Assembly (NCBI GenBank): GCA_018398805.1
Contig: JAGFBZ010001180.1
Coordinates: 310,001 to 374,000, forward strand
Reading direction: 5' to 3'
Source of the DNA: Hirundichthys speculiger
Taxonomy: Eukaryota > Chordata > Actinopteri > Beloniformes > Exocoetidae
DNA length: 64,000 bases
Shown here: piece after piece, positions 13,581 to 25,060 of the stretch
Layout of the letters: every line of letters begins with the position of its first letter
Numbering within the stretch: position 1 is the first letter of the stretch
Program-made: the position numbers and the translations under genes
The notes under the pieces: generated by a model
Told to the model about the DNA's origin: nothing
The model's database searches: none
The model's input: the letters and a program-made list of their open reading frames with translations, nothing else

Positions 13581-16500
13581 AAAAAAAAAAAAAATTGACC
13601 AAAATGGATGCAAATGGTGGAATCTGGTAATATCTGTGGCCTAAATCAGACCCCATATTTTGTTGAGTTTTTGAGAATTTTTTTTAAAAAAAAAAGGTCA
13701 AATGTTTCAGACTTATTAGGCAAATAAGCAGGGGATCACTTAAGAGTAACTTTTATTTAGGTTAAAGAGTAACCTGGGAAAGTCAGGTACCACCAGTACC
13801 ACGGGTAACAGGGAAAGTCAAACCTTGGTTGTAATTAAAAAGCTTTAAGCTATTAAGATTTACTTAATGATTGATTTATTTTCATTTACTTCCATTTTTA
13901 TACATACATTTATACTGTGATGTTAAAAATACATTCTGAGGCCTAAACTTGAAACTAAAACTGCTGTGTCATGCTGTGGCATGAATTACGGCCATGACTC
14001 TTCGCCTCAAATCCTGCCTCATTCGAGGCCACCGGTTGTTTTGGTGTTGTCTCCATCAAGTAGCTAAGTTACGTCTAGACACATCCCAAGGTTACTGTGT
14101 TTTTCCACTTGTTGATTAGAGGAACTGCCCGCCTTTCTGTCTTGATCATTCTGATCAATCCAGCGTTCTGTAATGACCTCCCTCGAATCTGCAGACTAGA
14201 CCGTTTTGCACCTCCGTCGTTTGTCAGTGCTTTGTTTAACAGCCGAATAAACTGCTTCACCAGTGCACAATAGTAATAATTCTTACGACTAAGATCTCCA
14301 ATTTCTCATTTAACATATACCAGCCGCCCAGTCTGACTATCCATCAATTTATCCATCCATTAATTACATCACAGTTTGAGAGTTCACCATCTATCCAGCC
14401 ATTCCTCCCTTTCAGTCATCAGATGCACATCTGGATCAGTACAGCTGTATTTTTCTGCATTTTAGCAAAGTCATCCAAAAAGTCCTCAAGATTTAGGACT
14501 TTTGACCTTCTGGACTCTATGATCAAACCTCCAAACTGCTGAGCCTGTCATCAGTCAAACCATTTCTCAAGTAGGTCTTGATAAACTTGAGAGTAGAAAG
14601 GATACACAGAATATGTCAGCTTTGTTACAAAAAGTGGCCCTCAAAGGATTTAAAGCATAAATACCAGTCATGGTCCCACAACCATCTTTTGAAAATCTTT
14701 TATTAAGTTCTGTATAAACATAACATCAATTATTGGAATTAAAATGTTTGTGTGAAATGTGTCTTTGTCCATATAATGCTGTCACCTGCATTACTCTGAT
14801 AAAAAAAAACCTGACAAAATAAAAATAAACCAGTCCAGTGTAACCACCAGGGGTGTGCACGGTGAGGCTGGTAAAGTTAGCAAGATACTGTGTTGTGAGT
14901 TATAAAAACTAATATTACCCAACCGAGAGTGCTCTCGTTTTTCCCTTTTGTACATTAAGTGATTTTATCTGTGATTTTGATTAAAAGATGCGCCCATTTG
15001 AAGACGCGTCTCCTCTCCTTGTCATCTAGCCCGCGGTTCATTATTCGAATTTTACCCGGATACAGTACTGATATTTTCTGATTGGCTAATATGTGACCGT
15101 ATGCAATTTTCTGAAACAGGCAACAACAAACTTAAAAGGCTTAAAAACATCTTCTTTTATCAAAGTATGTAAAGCAAAACCATATATTTTTTTTTAACTC
15201 GAAGTATTTTTGATAAATAAACCTAATAGTATTTCTTGCTTTAATCGATTATATACTGCATTCTCCAGCAGTAAGAGAGAGAGAGCAAAACAAAAATCAA
15301 TAGTCTCACATAGGGACTCAAATCACATTCAGCAAGGAGGTATAAGACACCTCCTGAATCAAGAGTTGCATTAAAAATACTACTTTTATGGACAAAACTA
15401 AAGCCTGCAGGAAACTGAAGAGAACTAGTGTAAGAGCTCAATAAAATTTAAAAATTATTATTTTTTTTTTTTATGACAAAGAGTTATTGTATCTTAATCC
15501 TGCCTCCATGATTTAGTCCCACATATCATTTCTAGTTGACTGTTTACTGGAGAAAATGGGAGAGAATTCAGCTTTTCAGCCACTTACTGGATGCCAGATA
15601 CTTCGCTAGACTAACCAAGGGAGTGATTAGTCAGGAAAAATTCAGATCAAAGTACTTGATTTGCAGGTGACGCCACAAAACAGAAACCCAAGGGAATTAT
15701 CTGTAATCCTCGTTACTGGAATATGATATATCTGATTGTTATGATCAAGTCAGCTGCTTTCTTCTATCTTTTCCAAGTGTATTCAAAGAGACAGGTGGAG
15801 TATGGGCCATTATTGGGCAGGAGCCAACCACTCCTGAGTAGAGGTGAAATGTGGCAAACAATTCATATCTTCTTCCTACAACCAAGAAGAAAGTGTGGCT
15901 TTGGTGAAATGGTGCTGAAAGCAGTGATGCGTTCACTGACCTGCCAAAGCTTCAGCACAAATAAAACGGAATAAACTAAGACAGGATCCAACTTGACCTC
16001 AAGGTAGCCATGAAAAGTCGTACTTTTCCTCTCAGCACTGCGGATGGTATCCTTTGGAGGAAGTGACTAGAGAGAGGTGGCCAACAGTTTTCCAGAAGAA
16101 AACTACCTTGCAATCAAATAAATTGAGGATTCGTTGTGCTGGTGTTTTGGGTCAACCCTTTGTCCTGTATAAGTCATGTGCACACAGCAGGAAGATGATT
16201 TTTGAGGATTCTATTTCACACATTTGAAATTATGTATTGCACTTTGGGAGAGAAGGTCTTCAGTTCTGCAACATCTATCAGAGACTGAAAAAGTTCTCGT
16301 TCTGGAAGAAGTGATATGTGCTGAGAATATCCCACAGAACAAATATAATTTAAACAGCAGATGTTCATAAACTGTATGCTTCTCAAAGTTCTTACTTAAG
16401 AACGCCCCCTGCAAATTTGATTAAGCCACCCAGTGATGATCTGGATTATATCTCAGGGATTAGGGCTCACTAATCCAAACGTATCTCTTGATAATGGATA

Positions 16501-18290
16501 ATAACTAATAATCCCCATGATGAATGGCTGCCTGATGTGGAGAACAGAGTGATGGGATGCCCAAATATGGTTCACGTGTAATAATGTTGCCATCTAGTGT
16601 CTGAGGATTAACACTACTGAAAGAAAAAAAAAAGTATTTTCCTTCATATTTCCCTTATTGTTCGACGAGAACGGCGTTAATAATTGTACTGATGCTTTTT
16701 GTTAGATCCTAGTGCGCCCCCTTGTGGTTGTGTGTCAATTTACATGTTGATTGAAAATCTTTCAAGACTTTTAAGATTGGTTTCAATTGACATGTAAAAA
16801 GAATTTTAGTTGGGCATCAGCACAGTTGGCTGGTTAGATTTAAATGTGATGTAATGTAATTTTGATTTTTTGTTAATGTAAAAAAAAACATATAAATGAT
16901 ATAACACTAAAAAGGAGGGCAATTATCAGAACATAATCAGGAAACTTCACTGATGTGTGCACCACAGTTTACCCACCAATCTCTGTACTAGCTCAGTGCA
17001 CAAGGACTTACATCACTGTCTTTTTTTCCCACCGCCACTCAAGACGCATGAATGCACCATTTATTGTAATGCCTGAAGCAACAGGCTGTGAAGACAAAGT
17101 AGTTAAGCTTCACCTGAAGCCTCATAAGGATTTACTGAGGACAATCCTTAACGGGGCCAGACTACTATAACCTCCTGGATGATATTCTGTAAGAAAAGGT
17201 CCTTTCTTTTTAACTGACAGCACTAAATACTAGCTGCATTAGTTCAAGTAAGCAGGTTATGGATTATGTACTCTGGCCCCTATAACCCTGCTTGAAAAAA
17301 AAACCAAGAACAACTTATGGATGGATGGGTGGATAAATGCAAGAAGAATTAAATGTAGAAACATCTGATACAAACATCTGACTCGTAGTAATGCAATGTA
17401 ATCTTATATTAAAAATAATAAGTGTTACTTTACCGTCATTTTGATGGTGTAATGTTGTAATTTTTCTTCTCAGTGCTCTGCTCAGTCAGAACATGCTGCA
17501 TGTCAGCCTGGTCTTAAGCAGCTCTAAAGGTAATCAACCTGTTTCCCCTGTGCATGTGCACGTGAGCATGTGTGCTTAGTTTGACATATGGCTTGCCAGC
17601 TAAATCCCACATAAAAGTATTAAATTAATAGCAATATAATCTAGAAAGTTGAATTATTTTTCATAAAAATGCATCACTTTTATAGTCAATTTGTTCTCCA
17701 TTAAAGGCAGATTAAGGGATTTCTGGATGATGTCACGCCAGTTGATTTTTTAAAGAATGAAACAAAGAGAGCTAGCCCCTCCCCCCGCCTCTTAGCCGGT
17801 GCTCCGGGGAGAAAACACGCCCCATCATTGTCCCTACTTTTCTGCTTCATAATTAGAACTTTCATTATAGTCATATATTGAATTTGAGCAACATTTTTGC
17901 AGAAAAGCAATACTGCGGGACTTATAGCTATTAGGCTACAATAAAATGAAAAATAATCCCAGTTTAAAAGAAAAAGTAACGTAAGACAGTAAAGTAAGAC
18001 AGAGAGGAAACTGAAGCTAAGTGGAGCATAACCTGCTCTCAACCAGGTTTTTTCAGGGTAAATTACCATGGTAACAGACTCTGAATATAACTTACCTCAA
18101 TTTCTGAACCAGGCTTGAGTTAGCCCTCTTTCTTGGGTTTATGTTACCTCAATATCTGAACCAGAAAACCCTAAATTTTCCCTCATTTCAGATTTATACA
18201 TAATGAATAACACTGAATCGACTGGAAATATAGCTCTACCAATACCTCATTCAAATCACATAATATCCAATTAACTCAACAGATTAGTGA
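13288..18290. other. Intergenic region between selenop2 and elovl8
   Basis: No supported gene. It must contain the elovl8 promoter and probably a non-coding first exon, but I could not place either. A C29A24 homopolymer pair lies at 13542-13594. The stretch around 17,980-18,180 contains repeated 'ctgaaccag' words and TACCATGGTAAC, which resembles a decayed dispersed element. The rest is AT-rich unique-looking sequence. Confidence 0.5.
13542..13594. repeat. Homopolymer pair: 29 C then 24 A
   Basis: Twenty-nine consecutive C (13542-13570) are followed directly by twenty-four consecutive A (13571-13594). This lies about 250 bases upstream of the acceptor of the elovl8 start-codon exon. It is a simple repeat of extreme purity, and its length in the assembly should not be trusted. 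Confidence 0.9.
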
Positions 18291-18295
18291 GTGGA

Positions 18296-18305
18296 TTTAT
18301 TTATT
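18296..18305 (-). terminator. selenop2: Candidate polyadenylation signals of selenop2
   Basis: Two overlapping AATAAA motifs on the minus strand (TTTATT at 18296-18301 and 18300-18305) lie about 215 bases beyond the SECIS element and 530 bases beyond the stop codon. This would place the SECIS inside the 3' UTR as required. Motif and spacing only. Confidence 0.45.
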
Positions 18306-18520
18306 TTTAAACACTATAAAGGATTGTTCTAATTCACACCACACACACATCACTGTAGGTATTGTCCAGCAAGAAAAACAGATTAATGGAAGTACAAAGT
18401 GATCTGAGGTGAGAGCTGAATCTGCTTGAGACAGTTAACCTGACTGCGGTTTACTAAAGCAGCATTGCACGCCAGCCCCTGCCTCTGTCCAGGTGCCCAT
18501 AGCTCTGGATTCCTCCCTCC

Positions 18521-18597
18521 TCTCCCCACACATCTGCTCACAGCCTCCTGCAGGCAGGTTTTCCACTGTGGACTTCATTAACGGGGGAAAGATGAGG
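18521..18597 (-). promoter_or_regulatory. selenop2: SECIS element (form 2) of selenop2
   Basis: On the minus strand, about 240 bases after the selenop2 stop, every part of a eukaryotic SECIS can be found. The 5' quartet is ATGA (18578-18575). Twelve bases follow to an unpaired AAAA (18562-18559). A short apical stem CCTG/CAGG with a 4-base loop comes next. The 3' side returns to the partner quartet AGAT (18535-18532). The helix between the quartet and the AAAA pairs CCACAG-type bases with CTGTG (G-C, T-G, one C-A mismatch, then five Watson-Crick pairs). Below the quartet, helix I pairs CTTTCCCC with GGGGAGAG. The extra mini-stem above the AAAA makes it form 2. SECIS elements recruit SBP2 and the Sec-specific elongation factor so that UGA is read as selenocysteine. 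Its position downstream of an in-frame UGA in a selenoprotein P gene makes the call strong. Confidence 0.88.
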
Positions 18598-18827
18598 AGA
18601 GCTGGCTACTTAACCCAAACAGGGGAGGGTGGTGTGGAAATGCTAGCAGAGAAGCTACAACCTGATGACTGGGTAAAACAGATCCGGCTGCTCAGTGAGG
18701 TGCGCATGTCATTCAAGAACAAATACGTTTAAACAGTACATAAAAATAAAAGCCTAAGAACTCACATTCTGAAAAGCTAAAGGCAAAGAAAGCAAATTAA
18801 AGCACTGAAATCTTGCTGGTGTTTTAA

Positions 18828-21295
18828 CTAGCCTCCATCATGCCCATGCTGATGATCATGATGATGATGATGGTGTTGATTCTGGGTTCTATTCTGAGGC
18901 TGAGACTGATCCCAAGGACTGATATTTTGATGATGGTGAAAGTCACGATGATGATGATGATGAGGATGATGGTGGTGGTGTCTGCCATTTGGAGTCTCTA
19001 TCGAAGGTGTGTCTCCCTCCTCCAGATCCCCAGTAGTTGTGTGGTTAAAATTAACTGTGTCATTCTTCAAACTGGTGTTAACAACCTCTTGATAAAATAG
19101 AATCAAGCTGGGGAAAAAAAAAAAAAACATTTGTGTTCTTGACTTGAAACTGCTTTAGTCACAATTGATTTATCACTGTGTTGTATTCAGTTTACCTACA
19201 TTTTACATTTTGAACGCCCATTTTTTCAATTTCAATGCACTTTTATCAGTCACTTTCTTAACCACCCCTCAAGACGCTTCAATGCATTCCGGTAAAGTCT
19301 GTTTAAAGGCATGGTCATCTTTTTTTAAATGAATTAATCTATTTTCAGAGCCCGACAACTCTTCCTTGTGAGAATACTGTAATGCTTGAGAACCACTCTT
19401 TACTATGTGTTTTTAATGTGATTACTCACAGAACAGTTGCAGATGTCTTTAAGATAGGTGGCTCTGATTGCAGCCTCCACATAAGGGTATTGCAGATAAC
19501 TGTAAGGCAGCACAATGTGGAAAGTAAGGAGACCACATCTAAAGAAAGGGGAAGAAAGAGGAAGAATCAGCACATAATTTAATGTTTTTATGTTAACTTC
19601 GATAAATGCAATATACAGTGGTATGAAATTATGAAAAAATTGGTTCTGGAGGTAGTTTTGTAACCTGAAAATTTCGTAAGTAGAGACCCGTTTTCCATGT
19701 AAATGCCCTAATCCGTTCCAAGCCCCCCAAAATTCAAACATAATTTTTTTAAATAAATTATAAATAATACACGAAATGACATAAAAACCTGTAAGACTTA
19801 CATGTTTGAACTAGAAAAGCACTCGGAGAGCGCAGACCTCCACTAAACGCAACAATTATCGAAAATTTGAATGTGATCCAGAATCCAGGATTTCTTAGCA
19901 GGGTGATGCAGTGCATAAAGGATTCGGAGAGTTTTTTCTAAAAATTAGCCAGCATAAGATGTTTAAGATAAAGTTTACATTGATATCAGGAGAGGCTGTA
20001 CCCGCCCAAGACCTCAGAAGACGGAAGACGGGGACAAAGATTAACAGCTCAACAAGCCATGAATTATTATGCTCTGTTTGATCTTTTTTTCTCAGTTGAT
20101 GTAGTAAAGGGTGACAACTCGCTTTTTGACACTATAAACTGCAATGTAGCTGTCATTCTGAAGAACCTGCCACAATTTCTGCATAGATTTGTGGCTTTAC
20201 ATAATTTCACCTAATGAGTTACAAAAAAACCTCCTGTCCTATTGTCATGGGTGAGAAATCTACCTATAGACACCTTTTTTTCTTTTTTTAACCAGGCTGT
20301 AGAAATGTTTACTTATACAGTAAAGTCAAACAGTTTAACCTGGAGAAATTGTATGGAGACTGACTAACGTTTGGAGCCAGCCCCTTTACGGTCATTCATG
20401 AAACTGCAGGTTTTGGGATTTATAACAGACTAGTAAACCAGATGTAGCCCCTTGGTTTTAGCCCAGTGACAGTATGGTGGTCTGCTCACAAAGGTACATC
20501 ACCTCTCAGTGAGCGTCAGTAAGTTTAAGCTCCAGTAACCCTGAACGGTGTGAGGAGCAGGCAGGCCTTACCTATCATAGATCAGGAAGTCATCTTTGTC
20601 ACCATCCAGAGCCTCCCACACATCGTTTTGGAAAGGAGACTGCTGATACACAGGGACTTCTGGAGGCGCTCTTCTCTGCAGCTCTGAGAACATGGCTCTG
20701 GAATGAGCCTCCAGTTCGTTGACGATCATGAAGGACACCTCTGTCAGGTTGCTGCGGTTCAGTTTGGCACGCAGGCCTCCAATTCTATGGATGGAGAGAG
20801 AAAGTCTCTTCTTAAAACCACCAACACTAACTGCCTGACACACATGGTCTGTCGCTAATTACCATTTGCATGCAACAAATGTAAATGCTTTTATTACATT
20901 TTGGATAATCAAAATTCTTCCATTCTTCCACTTCTATTTATTCAACATCTCTAGATGATTTTTTTTCCCCCTCTGAACAGCTCAATTCCACCAGCACATT
21001 TTAGAAAACAGAAGAAAAAAAAAACAAATACCAAATATGTTCTCATCATTTTACATTTTTTCCTTACTTGGTTGCCTGAATGAGGCAGAAGTGTCAGCTG
21101 GCCTTCAGAAGAGCCACCACAACCACATTTCCCAGAAGCTCTTGCATTGGTGCACGCCCCTTTATGTCCCAGTAGGGGGCAGGTTTGCAGATCTTGGAGA
21201 CATTGTTGTCCCCTTCAACAAAAGAGAGTTTCATTTGAGGCCCACAGCAGACCTGGCAGGGCCGTACACAGCCACAGCGTCAACAGAGAGCGCAT
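18828..21295 (-). CDS. selenop2: Selenoprotein P, single-Sec (SelPb/selenop2 type), with apparent +1 frameshift
   Basis: Four coding exons: 21295-21068, 20784-20572, 19538-19430 and 19085-18828. The protein is 268 aa after removal of one base. Selenoprotein P is a secreted plasma protein with an N-terminal thioredoxin-like redox domain. The order is: signal peptide starting MRSLLTLWLCTALPG, a KICKPAP block, VALLKAS-U-HFC giving a UxxC redox motif with Sec at residue 67 (TGA at 21096-21094), the VPVYQQ and DDFLIYDRCG blocks, the LPYSYLQYPYVEAAI block, CNCS, then a His-rich tail. It stops with TAG straight after the His-rich region, so the Sec-rich C-terminal selenium-transport domain of selenop1 is absent. 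This defines the selenop2/SelPb type. Oddity: the signal peptide and the KICKPAP frame are joined only if one base of the AAAA at 21220-21223 (TTTT in the transcript) is removed. Uncorrected, translation from the signal peptide stops after about 26 codons, and only an internal ATG at 21234 reads the body. The last acceptor (19086/19085) was chosen because it is the only one that keeps frame. Confidence 0.88.
21094..21096 (-). other. selenop2: In-frame UGA decoded as selenocysteine
   Basis: TGA on the minus strand lies between AS and HFC, at exactly the position where selenoprotein P carries its N-terminal Sec in a UxxC motif. The flanking frame stays open on both sides and a SECIS is present downstream. 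A standard gene finder would call this a stop. Confidence 0.9.
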
Positions 21296-21327
21296 GGTGA
21301 CTCCCTGACTGCCTGGACTGAATCTAC

Positions 21328-24230
21328 CTGAAAAGAAAGATCTGTACATGAATTTGTTTTATTTTGACCGAGAGACACTTTCCATGTTTCACATGCAAGC
21401 GTGCAGTCTTTTAGGTATCAGCAAAGCACAGTCGTCAATTTGTGTCAATTTGATTACCAGACTTACAGTTCTGTGGCAAAAAAAGATAAATAATATAGAG
21501 AGGTCTTTATAATGTCTGTTTGGGTTTCTAACATGAGTTCAGTCTAGTCTGGAGAGAAGGACAGCATGTCCAGTCTGGACAATGTGTCTCGGACATTGGC
21601 AGCATTCTCCCAGCCCTGAAACTAATGGCCTGTCAGTTTGATCCCAAAATAATTGAGAGTAAACCCCCATTGTCTCTCTCATTACATGTAGTGATTATTA
21701 GCAAAAAAAAAAAAAAAAAGAAAGAAAAAAATGTGGGGGGGCCTCTGGCAGACCCACATGGAGCCAGTCAGACAGAGACAAGTCGGGAAAGAGATGTTTA
21801 CAGACAAAAACTGCACTGTCTCCACCAATACGGTCTGGATAACCTTTTTTTCAGATAATTGTACCTCTTTTTACTGTCTGTTGACAAAATGTAATTGAAT
21901 CTTACAGTTGTCTTATTTACAAAAGAAAAAAAAATCATTATTTTGAAAAACAAAAATGCATATAAATAGACATTTGGTTGATGAAACAATAAAAAAAACC
22001 CTGATATAAATATATATATATCTGGACAAAACAGAAAGAGAAAGAAAAGATCCTACCTTTGTCCTCCGTCTGTACTGTGACCCACTGAAACACAGTAAAC
22101 TCCTGTTGTTTTTTAAAGCCATCGATGTTGTATAAGCACTTCCCCCAAATTAAACAGACAGAGAAAAGAGAGAGATGGAGACGGAGAGAGAGAGAGGGAG
22201 AAGGAGGAGGATTCTTAAATTCAAAGCCTTCAATTTCAGTACTTCAGTTCTCTTCCATGTATTCATCTTGCAGCTTTACCAAGTACAAACCTTATTCAGC
22301 TCACTGTTTAGTTTATAGATAACACCTTTAAAACCAATATGGGTTTAATGATATTTACCAAATACTAACATGCTAAGACACTGCTGGTCAACACTACACT
22401 GTATACTACATTACTATACTGTATACATGTAAGTACACTTAGCTTTATTTATTTATAAAACACCCTTTCAAGCAAACAGCAACTCAAGGTGCTTTGCAGA
22501 GTAAAAACTCAAAATGATAATGCATACAAATCATACAGATGGGTAGGATCTCTGCGTCATTTCCTGCTTGTAGACATTGAGACACTGAGGAAGCTGAGCA
22601 GAGATAAAATGGAGATGAAGAAAGTTCATACTATTTCTTCTCTGAAATGTCATGGAGAAAAGAAGAGCTTTGACAAATCATGACTGTAGGAAATTAAGTA
22701 CTGTGTGTTTCACAAAGACAATGACAGGAACATCTTCTGGATGCTTCTCTTGCTTTAAGTGGAACCAGAGACTGCAAACAGATCAACCAGGCTAAATGGA
22801 GGGGCTTGCAGTGCTTGTTAACAAATGTTACTGTGGTTTTGATATATTGAACTGCTGGCTGTGAGCTTCTGTCCATGTTTATGTACTAAGAGATAAGAGA
22901 GATCACCTGTGTTATCTGCTGATGTTACATGTGACATCATCAAATCAGTTACTACCAGGCTACAAACCAATACATCAATGCGTTCAGAAAAGTGAGTAAA
23001 GCTCTAAAATACTTATTACAGCTTGTATTTGCAAACATGCAAATGCATTGGGAACACTGCACCTTCTACTCCAAATAAAACCATAAAGACATTTTTTTTT
23101 CAAACTTGTTACTGTTTACTTTATAAAAAGTGGAAAAAAAAAGGGAATAGTGGTCTGTTAATTAAAAAAAAACAGCATCTGCATTTTTCTTCCCAAACTC
23201 AAACATTTACTGTATAATCTGAGAAATACTTGAAGATTTATCTTTGTGAATCTCTGAACTAATATTTATGTAACCACTGTTTCTGAGAAATATTTCACAT
23301 CTATGTTACATGGAGTCACCCAGCTTCTGGCACCAGTGAACCAGTCCAGAACGACTGGTTTTGGTTTTACCTCAGAAACAGGATTTTAGATGTCACCCCA
23401 CAAGTTTTCTATTGGATCCAGGTCCAGGATTGGGCTGACTACTCCGTAAGGTTAATCTTGTTGGTCTGAAACCAAGATGCTGCTGCTTAGTGGTGTGTTT
23501 GGGGTCATATTATTGAACATAAGGCACCTCTTCAGGTCTTTTGCTGTATTCAGACTGATCCATGACCCAACGTATGTGATAAATAGACCTGAGACCATCG
23601 TATGACAAACATCCCCATATCATGATGCTTGCGCCACCATGCTTCACTGTCTTCAGTGTCTGAGGCCCCTTGACCGAAAAAGAGCTATCCTGCTTTCATC
23701 AGTCCACAAAATGTTGCTCCATTTCTCTTTAAGCCAGTGAATGTGCTCTTTGACAAATTGTAATCTCTTCAGTACATGTCAGAGATTCAACAATGCCTCA
23801 TTCTAATACACTTCCAGTTTTTTGGGGGGTTTTTATGTGTTGCTAAGGCCATGACACCGTGACATGGCTTCAGAGAACGTGAGAGAGAAAGAAAACAGTC
23901 CATCAGTGGTAAACGTCCACAAACATGAAGGCAACAGCTGCTGCACTCTTCTTTCAACATTAACTTCAACGTTGTCTCTGCACTGCAGTTCAACTTGAGT
24001 GAAAGGCCAACTACAGAACAAATACCTGTTCAGGCATGTGAGTGGTTTGCTCAAAGTCCATCCTGGACGAAGTCAAACATCACCTGATGGTATTCAGGTG
24101 ATGGTAAACATGCTAAAGAAGTGTATGCTTATTTGATGTAATGTCATGTACATGTACCCACATATATGCACAATACTGTTCACCGATCTCCCTCTTTCTT
24201 CCACATTAACACACAAAATACAGAGAAATC
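21328..24230. other. Intergenic region upstream of selenop2
   Basis: No gene supported. The selenop2 coding exon starts at an acceptor (ttttcag, 21328), so a non-coding first exon and promoter should lie here; none was identified. Contents seen are A-runs near 21702-21719, GA-rich sequence at 22155-22212, a piece of a dispersed fish repeat near 22445-22505 and a dead Tc1-like transposase at 23,330-23,770. Confidence 0.5.
23330..23770 (-). pseudogene. Degenerate Tc1/mariner-type transposase fragment
   Basis: Read on the minus strand, the DNA gives broken pieces of a Tc1-like transposase in the right order: LWTDESRI, then TVKHGGASIMIWGC, then DPKHT with QQHLGF, then DPIENLWGD. These are the second and third parts of the DDE catalytic domain, with the final catalytic E inside PIENLW. 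Several stop codons and frame changes separate them, and the N-terminal DNA-binding half is missing. This is an inactive remnant of a widespread fish transposon. Confidence 0.85.
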
Positions 24231-24237
24231 TTAACAC

Positions 24238-24243
24238 TTTATT
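24238..24243 (-). terminator. Candidate polyadenylation signal of the THAP gene
   Basis: TTTATT on plus is AATAAA on minus, about 820 bases past the corrected stop codon of the THAP gene. No closer canonical signal stood out. Weak, motif-only assignment. Confidence 0.3.
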
Positions 24244-25060
24244 TAGACTAAATTAAATTGCATGCGACAGGCCTGAGCTTTTTTCTTACCCTCTCTGGTG
24301 AACAGAAGGTATACTGCAGATTTAAAAAAATTAGGAGAGCTCAACAGGTAAAATTTTCAACAACACATTTAAAGTCCAGCACAGAATTATGCTGTTTTGT
24401 AACCAGTACAGGATTTCCTTTTAATTCCTTACCCATACAAGATTTTCTACAAGAGAAAAGCCTAGGTTGTGCAAACGTGACAAGAAAAACGATGGGAATC
24501 CAACTTTGTCGAAAGCATTTCTTAGATTTATATCTGGAGATATATTCTCAAATATATAGCATATTTTAATATCCTAAATATTCAATATAATTATAAATCT
24601 AAATAGAGAATGAAATACTCAGCTCTGGGTCACTTACGTTTTAACACAAACAGCAAACTTATGAAGACTGGGGGTAAATATTTGTTCACACAACCCTTAT
24701 TTACAGTCTATTGGAGTGAGATACACGGTGCACACGGTTACTGTGAAGTCACATGTGAAATTCTTGTAACAGATCAGCGTTTCCATGTCAGAAATTAGCA
24801 CAGTATAAACAGACGACTATAAACAGAACAACTGTGCCGTTCTGTAAAGTTATGAAGACCGCCAGTGATGATTAAAACCCCGTAGATTCATCCTCCCTCC
24901 CACACGAGGCTTAAATACAACCGAGAGCACGGGCATGTATTGGGTGTAGACTTCAACCACAACCAGGTGACATTTCAGATCAGAAATCTCACAATCTGTC
25001 AAGACAGGGATACGACTTGCAGCCACAGCTAGAGTCAGGAATTCATGCACAATATTGGGA

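Noticed and set aside
13373..13630. Open frame with Pro and Lys runs
   Set aside because: It simply translates the C29A24 homopolymers.
18840..19100. Plus-strand Met-rich open frame
   Set aside because: It is the antisense of the His codons of selenop2 (CAT read as ATG).
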